A DNA stretch of 64,000 nt, from contig JAYKKM010000209.1 in the NCBI GenBank assembly GCA_035772405.1, positions 2,382,501 through 2,446,500 of the forward strand, given 5' to 3'. The position numbers and the translations under genes were made by a program. The notes under the pieces were generated by a model that was not told the origin of the DNA, did not search any database, and saw only the letters and a program-made list of their open reading frames with translations. Source of the DNA: Chrysogorgia sp. JL179-B06 (lineage: Eukaryota > Cnidaria > Anthozoa > Scleralcyonacea > Chrysogorgiidae). Of this stretch, positions 11,389 to 23,620 are shown one piece after another (the first letter of the stretch is position 1; each line of letters begins with the position of its first letter).

Positions 11389-12787
11389 TTAATGTCTATA
11401 ATTACAGTATAATTTATTTTATTTACACATAATTTGTTACTGTATATTCACTTTATCATTCACTTCTTAAAATAGGAAATAAAAAGGTGTTTGTCCATTC
11501 ATACAGTTGTCCACAAACAAGTAGATTTTCATCATTCTTATCTGAATAAAACGGTTTAGCATTGATGTCTTTAATATTGATACTGGTCAGTGATATTTTT
11601 GAGCAGTCATCTCTTATATTGTTAAAATGAAGTTGTCAAAAAGTTGTGCCTTTCCATCATGCTCTTTAAGACAACCATTCTCTCACCTGGAAGCAAAAAC
11701 ATGCACAGTATTTCAATAAACATCACTAATCATATGTTATCTCTGACTAGTTATACACATGCATACACTAACCAGTATTTGGGGTATCGGCAATATTGGG
11801 TAGAGACAGATTGAATGTCTTGGGGTATCAACTGGTTTTGATATATGACGTGATATGGGTGGTGTAGTGGGCACATTTGGGTTCTCAGTCATCTGTATTG
11901 ACTTTACTTGTACATGCAAATGGATTGCTGCGATGTACTAGCAAAAGGTTCTGGTTCCATTCGGCTGTTCCATTGTCTGAAGTTGTTGAGACATTTTCTT
12001 GATGTGAAGATTCAGGTTGTGGTGTCAAATGCATTTCTTCATTATTTGTATTGGTAGGTGTCTTGTCAGGTGGTGAGATTGATTGGGTTATGATTAGGGT
12101 TGGGTTAGAGGTTGGTTGATATTGGAACTGATCTGTAGCTCAGAGACCATAAGTCCGTTTGTCGTTGTGCAGCCTAGGTACTCTCAGGTCGTCAGTCTGA
12201 AAGTTGGGACTGAATAGGTACAGTAGTTCCAAAGTTATTTACATTTTAGTAAACAACGGTTTTGGAAAAGATCTAAACTTTGTAAGCATTAGTCCTATTG
12301 AAAAAGTAAGGGAATATAATCGTATTCTTTTTGCAAGGTTAACATATTTCTTCTCATCTTAGTCAGAAAAAATGCAATGTAAGAAACTAGATTATTGCAC
12401 AATGATATACCCATATATGCCCGTAAAGACAAAATGAATCCTTGAGGTCTAATTTGATTGGTTTAGATACCTGTCAATCATTATGCCACCTGTTAAAAAA
12501 ACGTGGTCAATATTAGTTATTTTTGAAAACTTTAAACGGTTTTAGGTAGGTATCTATGAAGCATTTATCAACTCTTGCGCCTAGAGTTAAAATACTGTAC
12601 CTAACCGCTGACCTCCAACAACCGATTTCCAGAATTTGGTAATATTGCAGATATGGCAGAGAATGCAATTCGATATAGTGTCGGTTCCATGGTTCAGGAA
12701 ATGATCTGCAAGCTGGCTTCTCAAAATTTATGGCAAGATTAGATGCTAGAATTTTTTAGAAAGTATCTGGTGGGTACTAAAATATCT

Positions 12788-12872
12788 GCCTCGTCCCCAG
12801 TCGCTCGCGTACAAATTACGAGAGCGGAAGGCGCGCGAGGAACGACGGGAAGGGGAGAGAGCGAGAAGCGAC
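12788..12872. repeat. GC-rich hairpin block in unit 1 (also in units 2, 3)
   Basis: CCCAGTCGCTCGCG on the left is answered by GCGAGAAGCGACTGGG on the right, making a short-armed inverted repeat around a GC-rich centre in otherwise AT-rich DNA. Equivalent blocks lie at about 18907-18991 and 25024-25108. It may be a transposon terminus; no partner end was found. Confidence 0.5.
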
Positions 12873-13846
12873 TGGGAAATCCTGCATCCAAAATGGTGTT
12901 CTCTGTAATGGCCACTAATTTGAGTAATCTCTATATAGAGATCAGCGAATGGGATTGGCAGCTAGAGACAGGAATTGCAACCAACGCAATATTGGTCTGA
13001 CAATATAAAATACTTGTCGATGACGTTTAAATTAAAGATTTATAGGTAAAATACTATAGTTCGATGACAATTTTTAAATTATTCGCGTGAACATATACGC
13101 GCTACAATTGCCAAAATACCAGTACACTTTTGCTTTATATGAATATTAATATGCTTTGTAGAGGAAATATGTAGGATATAGTAAATTATTCCAGGTCAAA
13201 CACTGACAAAATGTAGTTTAAATTGCATAACTATGGAGGCGTAACGTTGTCATAAAAGCTGTAAACAAGGGTGGGTGATGACTGATGTATTATATTATAT
13301 TATGTTGCTATATGTGCTATTACTACCGACGTACCTGAGTTTTGAATGATTTCCACCTTTACAGTGTATATATCGATTATCAAATACAATATATGCCGTT
13401 ATAAACGGCACTCGAGAAGCTGGTAAAACACTCGGCGGTATATCGCCGTTTAATATAAACACTCGTGCGCTGTTATTTAATACTCGAATACGATAATCAC
13501 ACGCGGTTTTCACCTACAAAGAGCTATTTATATAGACCAATATGGCATCGGCGTATTTCCCGTCTCTAGCTGCAAGTTTGTCAAGCGACTTCGCGTCTTC
13601 GCCATTTCCAAAGCCAATTTGCAATGTTTCGATCAAATTTGCATTGTTTCGACACACGATTTCGCAGGCTCTAAAATTTTCATTTATCGCCTTCCCATCA
13701 ACCCTTGTTTTTTATCACCTTCCCATCAACCATTGCTGGCACTCTATTGCTTGCCTGCGCCGCTCCGCCTGCCCACTCCCGATTAAGAGCCTGCGGAGGA
13801 GGCAGCTAAAATATCACAGACAGCGCAGTGCTGGACAAGATTTTCA

Positions 13847-14778
13847 ATGAACAAAATTTTCACTGGCGACCGTGATCAACCTAGTTACAATATAACCAGT
13901 CAACAATTACAATACTTCATACAGAACAGCTTCAAGGCATGTGAAATTGCTTCCTTGCTTGGAGTTAGTGAGGCGACTTTGAGAAGATTTCAAGAATATG
14001 GTGGACTGTCTACTCTGGTGTCGTTTACAGCACTTTCTGACAAGAAGCTTGATGAAGTTGTCAAAGACATCAAAATATATTTTGTACAGAGTGGGTACAG
14101 GATGGTTCTTGGAGTTTTACGTTCAAGGGATTTCGCATTCCAGAGTGCCGTGTTATGGAATGTCTCGGGTGAGTTGACATTGAGGGAGTATTCATGCGGT
14201 CATTGCAACTTAGAATCATTCACCGACGAGAATACAAGGTATATGGGCCTAACGCATTGTGGCGTATTGACACCAACCACAAATTGGTATGGTAGGTTCT
14301 CAAGAATCGCAGTTTTGAAAGGCTTCCTCCAGTTTATAAATACAAATTCACAAATACAAAAAATTATAGGAAATCGGATTTTATAGTAGTCAGCTGCAAC
14401 ATTTCTAAATTATTTTTGTATTTTAATTTGCAATGAATTATATGTTGTTTTATATTATTTTTAAATTTTCTTAGGTGGAGGCTAATAATTCACCGAGGGA
14501 TTGATGGGTTTTCTCGCACTGTGCTGATACTACCTTTGACGAATTTATTGGCGCTGTTGAGAATTTCGTGCTCCCAAGTTGTGTGAGGTCTTATCAAGGA
14601 GTAGAGAATGTCAACATTGCGAGGTTTATGCTCAGTCACCCAGAAAGAGGTGAAAATCGTTGCAGTCATAACCGGTCGAAGTGTACATAATCAAAGAATC
14701 GAAAGATTGTGGAGCTATTTACTATGTGTGTACATTCAAGTATTATTGGCTATTTAGATACATGGAAGATATTGCATT
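13847..14778 (+). pseudogene. Integrase-type DDE transposase (IS3EU-like), 5' half, unit 1
   Basis: The ATG at 13847 opens 'SYNITSQQLQYFIQ' and a helix-turn-helix-like 'ACEIASLLGVSEATLRR'. 'SGYRMVLGVL' follows and then, after frame changes, 'LWRIDTNHKLV' with the likely first catalytic Asp. An intron (14292-14474, GT-AG) splits a Trp codon. Exon 2 reads 'WRLIIHRGIDGFSR', then 'YQGVENVNIARFML' and 'SVHNQRIERLW' (likely catalytic Glu). The position where relatives usually have the second Asp ('R-S-D-x-G') reads 'RSYQG', so that Asp is lost. A missing G near 14127 shifts this copy's frame; units 2 and 3 keep it but share a TGA a little further on. The gene is cut at 14779 by a nested TIR element. 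The family name is from memory of similar metazoan proteins and is tentative. Confidence 0.7.
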
Positions 14779-15310
14779 GGATGAGTTGCCGGTGCCGAGG
14801 CCCTTGAGAATTGCGCGGTCAACGCAATGGTTTATGGGATCGACTGGGGGCAAACATACAGTAAGGCAAACCATTTTTCTTTTACGAATTAAATATCAAA
14901 TATATTGTGTTTTTTAAATAAGTATTGGTATATTTTATAATATTTGATCTTGCATATGGGAAAAGGAGATCACTGTGCTGTTTGGGGATGCGACAACGAC
15001 CTGTCACACTTTCGGAAAGGACAGTTTTGTTTATAGCGTCGTCATTGTCGCCAACAAGATTAATAAACGTGTGTTTCTAACTTTGAACGGTTTCTTTGGC
15101 TCGGAGCGTCACAACAGCGGCCAACTGGCCAAGAGGTGCAAGCAAGTTGAAATGATGCGACGATGGATGAAAGTCATGGTAGCGTAATAGGACACGATTA
15201 CACGAACAACTTGTGGAATGACAGCCTTGACTTTCGACAAAGGTGCGAACTTTAGCCACACGTACACGCGAAGACATTGGATAAAGAAATACCGTCCTTT
15301 GGAATAACGT
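14779..15310. mobile_element. Nested THAP/OTU-type element, right-truncated, unit 1
   Basis: Left part of the TIR element seen whole at 27011-27944. It starts GGATGAGTTGCCG after ATT and stops at the duplication breakpoint after AACGT. The minus-strand OTU relic is cut here and runs into unit 2 sequence. Confidence 0.75.
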
Positions 15311-17261
15311 AAAGAAATCGGAAATGGATGCTTTGTGTTTACATACCTGATGCAAATTCGGCAGCTGACCAATAACAGCGTGCGCAAGACACAAACTATT
15401 TTATAAACATATATGCACTATACAATAGTTCCAATAAGTACTGGTCAAGATGGTTATATGCTTCATCATGGTTTATACTTTATAATAGTTTCCAATATGT
15501 ACTGTTTATATTCGGTGATTCTGCGTTTTATTCATTCTGATTCATTGTAGATCCCAAATTCATGTCTTTACAAGGTTTTGTAGTGTTACATAAAGAGAGC
15601 CTGGTATCTAAAATATAGAAAGAAAGAGAAATGTATCCTTTGTGGAAAGTTCCTGTTATTTTTTGCCACACATAAGGAATGCAGATAAGCTGGAAAATAT
15701 TGAAGCATATAAATAGCTAGTCACCAAGTCAAATACCAGTTCAACCAGCACATCACAGAATCCACAAAAACAAATTTGTAGGTATGCAGAGCCTAGCTTA
15801 CAGCATATATCAGTTCAAGAATGCAATCACTAACATGTTGTAGCAATAATAAAGATGAAAAAATGCAGTCTCATTTAACCAAATTGAAGAGACCATGCAA
15901 ACTGGCTATGAAATACAATGTGGGCACTGACATTAATTTCCCAATAACCACCAGTGATGAAATTCATAACTTTTCACGCTCAAATTATGGGAATGACCTT
16001 GGTAATAACAAAGATCCTTGATGTGAAACCCATGGCAGCTATTATCAAAGCATATTGTGGTTCTTGGCTTCCACATATAGACCACACTATTTATTATATA
16101 TTGTGATATATATATATAGATATATAGTAGTAATTTGTAATATATACATAATCTATTTTATTGAAATGTTTGTAATAGCTAAATAGTATCCCCAATTAGC
16201 TATTGTAGCTAAATACATTGACACTCAAATAAAGTTTTCATCGTCATCACATGATCAGTTCATCTTGGAACAAGATGTAAAGTACTTGAGAGAGGTAGAA
16301 TCCTATTATCAGCACTTTAGACCATGCCATACCTTTATGGTACTACCTGTACATTTTACAGTGACCAATGTGAATGCCCAGTACCAGATACAGAATTATA
16401 TATGTTTTACAGATGATCATGTATAAAAGAGGTTAGATGCAAAACATGCACAGAATGGTCATCAAAATGTTTGGGAATTGGAAGTGCAAATAATTATCCT
16501 GCAATATTACTTTAATAATATGAAAAAAACATCACTAACATAAGTTTTAACTAGCTATTAAATTAATTTAAATATAAATTTACAATATAAAATTCTGGTA
16601 TATCCGTCCTTGAAATCTAATATCCAATTTATTTTTACACAGTTTAATGACATTATTCCAAATGATTATCTGTCTACGGTTTTCGGCTGATTTAGCTGTG
16701 ATGTAATGAATTACTTCATTTTCTTGAATTACTCATAAATAAATGTAGTCCAATCACCTATAATTACAATAGTGTTTCATCTTTATATGTTCAAGGAAGT
16801 TTTATAAGGAGTGACTACACTGTCATTTTTGCATGCTTGACCATCAAAATAGTCTTAGTTCTTGGTACTTCACTGCGATAAAGAAGTATGACATGTGGTA
16901 TTCAAAACTAATAACTAGTATCTTATGGATATCAGGATAATGCAAATCTCATATGCTAGTTGCTACTCAGTGTTATAATTTTTATATAGTTTATATATTA
17001 GTTTATATATATATATATATATAATATATATATTTTTTATACAGTTTATATATTAATATATAGTTTTTAATAAGTACTGTGTTTAGTGTCAATGTTTTTG
17101 TGTTACACATGGTGATTTCTTTTACAATTTCGCAAAGTATTACAATCTCATATTCTTTTTCTTATTTTGACTTGAACCTTGAGTTTAAATATATTTTTTG
17201 AATTTGTTTTGTTTTTACAAAGAATGTAACAATTACCTTGTACATACAGTGATTATAATAA

Positions 17262-17506
17262 GATGAGGTAATACGAGCAACATATTCCTGAAACTTGCCT
17301 CGCAGCAACTTATTTTGTTGCATATTGCAAAAAGTAGAAATTACTTCAAATTTTCGAAACATTTGGCAGCAACTTGCAACACGGAATTTGTTGTGTGACG
17401 AATTGTTGAGATAGGTGGTAATACCTGGAACAACAGTTTTCAACTTGCAAATGCAACAGTGGTGCGAGACTAGTTGCAGGAATTTGTTACTCATATCACC
17501 TCACCT
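17262..17506. mobile_element. MITE family B, copy in unit 2
   Basis: Identical counterpart of the unit 1 element, carried along by the tandem duplication rather than inserted separately. Confidence 0.6.
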
Positions 17507-19959
17507 TTAATGTCTATAATTACAGTATAATTTATTTTATTTACACATAATTTGTTACTGTATATTCACTTTATCATCACTTCTTAAAATAGGAAATAAA
17601 AAGGTGTTTGTCCATTCATACAGTTGTCCACAAACAAGTAGATTTTCATCATTCTTATCTGAATAAAACGGTTTAGCATTGATGTCTTTAATATTGATAC
17701 TGGTCAGTGATATTTTTGAGCAGTCATCTCTTATATTGTTAAAATGAAGTTGTCAAAAAGTTGTGCCTTTCCATCATGCTCTTTAAGACAACCATTCTCT
17801 CACCTGGAAGCAAAAACATGCACAGTATTTCAATAAACATCACTAATCATATGTTATCTCTGACTAGTTATACACATGCATACACTAACCAGTATTTGGG
17901 GTATCGGCAATATTGGGTAGAGACAGATTGAATGTCTTGGGGTATCAACTGGTTTTGATATATGACGTGATATGGGTGGTGTAGTGGGCACATTTGGGTT
18001 CTCAGTCATCTGTATTGACTTTACTTGTACATGCAAATGGATTGCTGCGATGTACTAGCAAAAGGTTCTGGTTCCATTCGGCTGTTCCATTGTCTGAAGT
18101 TGTTGAGACATTTTCTTGATGTGAAGATTCAGGTTGTGGTGTCAAATGCATTTCTTCATTATTTGTATTGGTAGGTGTCTTGTCAGGTGGTGAGATTGAT
18201 TGGGTTATGATTAGGGTTGGGTTAGAGGTTGGTTGATATTGGAACTGATCTGTAGCTCAGAGACCATAAGTCCGTTTGTCGTTGTGCAGCCTAGGTACTC
18301 TCAGGTCGTCAGTCTGAAAGTTGGGACTGAATAGGTACAGTAGTTCCAAAGTTATTTACATTTTAGTAAACAACGGTTTTGGAAAAGATCTAACTTTGTA
18401 AGCATTAGTCCTATTGAAAAAGTAAGGGAATATAATCGTATTCTTTTTGCAAGGTTAACATATTTCTTCTCATCTTAGTCAGAAAAAATGCAATGTAAGA
18501 AACTAGATTATTGCACAATGATATACCCATATATGCCCGTAAAGACAAAATGAATCCTTGAGGTCTAATTTGATTGGTTTAGATACCTGTCAATCATTAT
18601 GCCACCTGTTAAAAAAAACGTGGTCAATATTAGTTATTTTTGAAAACTTTAAACGGTTTTAGGTAGGTATCTATGAAGCATTTATCAACTCTTGCGCCTA
18701 GAGTTAAAATACTGTACCTAACCGCTGACCTCCAACAACCGATTTCCAGAATTTGGTAATATTGCAGATATGGCAGAGAATGCAATTCGATATAGTGTCG
18801 GTTCCATGGTTCAGGAAATGATCTGCAAGCTGGCTTCTCAAAATTTATGGCAAGATTAGATGCTAGAATTTTTTAGAAAGTATCTGGTGGGTACTAAAAT
18901 ATCTGCCTCGTCCCCAGTCGCTCGCGTACAAATTACGAGAGCGGAAGGCGCGCGAGGAACGACGGGAAGGGGAGAGAGCGAGAAGCGACTGGGAAATCCT
19001 GCATCCAAAATGGTGTTCTCTGTAATGGCCACTAATTTGAGTAATCTCTATATAGAGATCAGCGAATGGGATTGGCAGCTAGAGACAGGAATTGCACCAA
19101 CGCAATATTGGTCTGACAATATAAAATACTTGTCGATGACGTTTAAATTAAAGATTTATAGGTAAAATACTATAGTTCGATGACAATTTTTAAATTATTC
19201 GCGTGAACATATACGCGCTACAATTGCCAAAATACCAGTACACTTTTGCTTTATATGAATATTAATATGCTTTGTAGAGGAAATATGTAGGATATAGTAA
19301 ATTATTCCAGGTCAAACACTGACAAAATGTAGTTTAAATTGCATAACTATGGAGGCGTAACGTTGTCATAAAAGCTGTAAACAAGGGTGGGTGATGACTG
19401 ATGTATTATATTATATTATGTTGCTATATGTGCTATTACTACCGACGTACCTGAGTTTGAATGATTTCCACCTTTACAGTGTATATATCGATTATCAAAT
19501 ACAATATATGCCGTTATAACGGCACTCGAGAAGCTGGTAAAACACTCGGCGGTATATCGCCGTTTAATATAAACACTCGTGCGCTGTTATTTAATACTCG
19601 AATACGATAATCACACGCGGTTTTCACCTACAAAGAGCTATTTATATAGACCAATATGGCATCGGCGTATTTCCCGTCTCTAGCTGCAAGTTTGTCAAGC
19701 GACTTCGCGTCTTCGCCATTTCCAAAGCCAATTTGCAATGTTTCGATCAAATTTGCATTGTTTCGACACACGATTTCGCAGGCTCTAAAATTTTCATTTA
19801 TCGCCTTCCCATCAACCCTTGTTTTTATCACCTTCCCATCAACCATTGCTGGCACTCTATTGCTTGCCTGCGCCGCTCCGCCTGCCCACTCCCGATTAAG
19901 AGCCTGCGGAGGAGGCAGCTAAAATATCACAGACAGCGCAGTGCTGGACAAGATTTTCA

Positions 19960-20892
19960 ATGAACAAAATTTTCACTGGCGACCGTGATCAACCTAGTTA
20001 CAATATAACCAGTCAACAATTACAATACTTCATACAGAACAGCTTCAAGGCATGTGAAATTGCTTCCTTGCTTGGAGTTAGTGAGGCGACTTTGAGAAGA
20101 TTTCAAGAATATGGTGGACTGTCTACTCTGGTGTCGTTTACAGCACTTTCTGACAAGAAGCTTGATGAAGTTGTCAAAGACATCAAAATATATTTTGTAC
20201 AGAGTGGGTACAGGATGGTTCTTGGAGTTTTACGTTCAAGGGGATTTCGCATTCCAGAGTGCCGTGTTATGGAATGTCTCGGGTGAGTTGACATTGAGGG
20301 AGTATTCATGCGGTCATTGCAACTTAGAATCATTCACCGACGAGAATACAAGGTATATGGGCCTAACGCATTGTGGCGTATTGACACCAACCACAAATTG
20401 GTATGGTAGGTTCTCAAGAATCGCAGTTTTGAAAGGCTTCCTCCAGTTTATAAATACAAATTCACAAATACAAAAAATTATAGGAAATCGGATTTTATAG
20501 TAGTCAGCTGCAACATTTCTAAATTATTTTTGTATTTTAATTTGCAATGAATTATATGTTGTTTTATATTATTTTTAAATTTTCTTAGGTGGAGGCTAAT
20601 AATTCACCGAGGGATTGATGGGTTTTCTCGCACTGTGCTGATACTACCTTTGACGAATTTATTGGCGCTGTTGAGAATTTCGTGCTCCCAAGTTGTGTGA
20701 GGTCTTATCAAGGAGTAGAGAATGTCAACATTGCGAGGTTTATGCTCAGTCACCCAGAAAGAGGTGAAAATCGTTGCAGTCATAACCGGTCGAAGTGTAC
20801 ATAATCAAAGAATCGAAAGATTGTGGAGCTATTTACTATGTGTGTACATTCAAGTATTATTGGCTATTTAGATACATGGAAGATATTGCATT
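19960..20892 (+). pseudogene. Integrase-type DDE transposase, 5' half, unit 2
   Basis: Second copy of the interrupted gene. Here the frame runs further than in unit 1, through 'RSRGFRIPECRVMECLG' to a TGA at 20284. The following codons in the same frame (VDIEGVFMRSLQL) still look like the protein, so the TGA probably replaces an arginine codon. The intron is at 20406-20588. Exon 2 has the same changed 'RSYQG' and ends at the nested element at 20893. Confidence 0.7.
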
Positions 20893-21424
20893 GGATGAGT
20901 TGCCGGTGCCGAGGCCCTTGAGAATTGCGCGGTCAACGCAATGGTTTATGGGATCGACTGGGGGCAAACATACAGTAAGGCAAACCATTTTTCTTTTACG
21001 AATTAAATATCAAATATATTGTGTTTTTTAAATAAGTATTGGTATATTTTATAATATTTGATCTTGCATATGGGAAAAGGAGATCACTGTGCTGTTTGGG
21101 GATGCGACAACGACCTGTCACACTTTCGGAAAGGACAGTTTTGTTTATAGCGTCGTCATTGTCGCCAACAAGATTAATAAACGTGTGTTTCTAACTTTGA
21201 ACGGTTTCTTTGGCTCGGAGCGTCACAACAGCGGCCAACTGGCCAAGAGGTGCAAGCAAGTTGAAATGATGCGACGATGGATGAAAGTCATGGTAGCGTA
21301 ATAGGACACGATTACACGAACAACTTGTGGAATGACAGCCTTGACTTTCGACAAAGGTGCGAACTTTAGCCACACGTACACGCGAAGACATTGGATAAAG
21401 AAATACCGTCCTTTGGAATAACGT
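20893..21424. mobile_element. Nested THAP/OTU-type element, right-truncated, unit 2
   Basis: Same truncated left part as in unit 1, ending at the identical breakpoint. Confidence 0.75.
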
Positions 21425-23375
21425 AAAGAAATCGGAAATGGATGCTTTGTGTTTACATACCTGATGCAAATTCGGCAGCTGACCAATAACAGCGTGCGCA
21501 AGACACAAACTATTTTATAAACATATATGCACTATACAATAGTTCCAATAAGTACTGGTCAAGATGGTTATATGCTTCATCATGGTTTATACTTTATAAT
21601 AGTTTCCAATATGTACTGTTTATATTCGGTGATTCTGCGTTTTATTCATTCTGATTCATTGTAGATCCCAAATTCATGTCTTTACAAGGTTTTGTAGTGT
21701 TACATAAAGAGAGCCTGGTATCTAAAATATAGAAAGAAAGAGAAATGTATCCTTTGTGGAAAGTTCCTGTTATTTTTGCCACACATAAGGAATGCAGATA
21801 AGCTGGAAAATATTGAAGCATATAAATAGCTAGTCACCAAGTCAAATACCAGTTCAACCAGCACATCACAGAATCCACAAAAACAAATTTGTAGGTATGC
21901 AGAGCCTAGCTTACAGCATATATCAGTTCAAGAATGCAATCACTAACATGTTGTAGCAATAATAAAGATGAAAAAATGCAGTCTCATTTAACCAAATTGA
22001 AGAGACCATGCAAACTGGCTATGAAATACAATGTGGGCACTGACATTAATTTCCCAATAACCACCAGTGATGAAATTCATAACTTTTCACGCTCAAATTA
22101 TGGGAATGACCTTGGTAATAACAAAGATCCTTGATGTGAAACCCATGGCAGCTATTATCAAAGCATATTGTGGTTCTTGGCTTCCACATATAGACCACAC
22201 TATTTATTATATATTGTGATATATATATATAGATATATAGTAGTAATTTGTAATATATACATAATCTATTTTATTGAAATGTTTGTAATAGCTAAATAGT
22301 ATCCCCAATTAGCTATTGTAGCTAAATACATTGACACTCAAATAAAGTTTTCATCGTCATCACATGATCAGTTCATCTTGGAACAAGATGTAAAGTACTT
22401 GAGAGAGGTAGAATCCTATTATCAGCACTTTAGACCATGCCATACCTTTATGGTACTACCTGTACATTTTACAGTGACCAATGTGAATGCCCAGTACCAG
22501 ATACAGAATTATATATGTTTTACAGATGATCATGTATAAAAGAGGTTAGATGCAAAACATGCACAGAATGGTCATCAAAATGTTTGGGAATTGGAAGTGC
22601 AAATAATTATCCTGCAATATTACTTTAATAATATGAAAAAAACATCACTAACATAAGTTTTAACTAGCTATTAAATTAATTTAAATATAAATTTACAATA
22701 TAAAATTCTGGTATATCCGTCCTTGAAATCTAATATCCAATTTATTTTTACACAGTTTAATGACATTATTCCAAATGATTATCTGTCTACGGTTTTTCGG
22801 CTGATTTAGCTGTGATGTAATGAATTACTTCATTTTCTTGAATTACTCATAAATAAATGTAGTCCAATCACCTATAATTACAATAGTGTTTCATCTTTAT
22901 ATGTTCAAGGAAGTTTTATAAGGAGTGACTACACTGTCATTTTTGCATGCTTGACCATCAAAATAGTCTTAGTTCTTGGTACTTCACTGCGATAAAGAAG
23001 TATGACATGTGGTATTCAAAACTAATAACTAGTATCTTATGGATATCAGGATAATGCAAATCTCATATGCTAGTTGCTACTCAGTGTTATAATTTTTATA
23101 TAGTTTATATATTAGTTTATATATATATATATATATAATATATATATTTTTTATACAGTTTATATATTAATATATAGTTTTTAATAAGTACTGTGTTTAG
23201 TGTCAATGTTTTTGTGTTACACATGGTGATTTCTTTTACAATTTCGCAAAGTATTACAATCTCATATTCTTTTTCTTATTTTGACTTGAACCTTGAGTTT
23301 AAATATATTTTTTGAATTTGTTTTGTTTTTACAAAGAATGTAACAATTACCTTGTACATACAGTGATTATAATAA

Positions 23376-23620
23376 GATGAGGTAATACGAGCAACATATT
23401 CCTGAAACTTGCCTCGCAGCAACTTATTTTGTTGCATATTGCAAAAAGTAGAAATTACTTCAAATTTTCGAAACATTTGGCAGCAACTTGCAACACGGAA
23501 TTTGTTGTGTGACGAATTGTTGAGATAGGTGGTAATACCTGGAACAACAGTTTTCAACTTGCAAATGCAACAGTGGTGCGAGACTAGTTGCAGGAATTTG
23601 TTACTCATATCACCTCACCT
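23376..23620. mobile_element. MITE family B, copy in unit 3
   Basis: Counterpart of the unit 1 element, duplicated with the unit. Confidence 0.6.

Larger units (their letters stand above)
9193..15310. repeat. 6.1-kb tandem unit, copy 1
   Basis: First of three head-to-tail copies, 6,118 bp. It begins at the 'AAAGAAATCGG' that recurs at 15311 and 21425, and ends at 'GGAATAACGT'. Content in order: non-coding DNA with AT microsatellites, MITE family B (11144-11388), a GC-rich palindromic block (about 12788-12872), and the integrase N-terminal half (13847-14778). A truncated nested element (14779-15310) follows. Compared with copies 2 and 3 it carries extra single-base insertions in short homopolymers and one missing G in the integrase ORF. 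Confidence 0.95.
15311..21424. repeat. 6.1-kb tandem unit, copy 2
   Basis: Second head-to-tail copy, 6,114 bp. It is almost identical to the other two and differs mainly by one-base changes in homopolymer or AT runs. It starts and ends at the same bases as copy 1, so the junction 21424/21425 reads GGAATAACGT-AAAGAAATCGG as at 15310/15311. Confidence 0.95.

Noticed and set aside
12743..13000. Frame repeated in all units with 'GARGTTGRGESEKRL'
   Set aside because: Runs through a GC-rich inverted repeat; low-complexity product of the repeat.
13542..13850. Frames on both strands before the integrase ATG
   Set aside because: No motif on either strand; partly a duplicated phrase (CTTCCCATCAACC).
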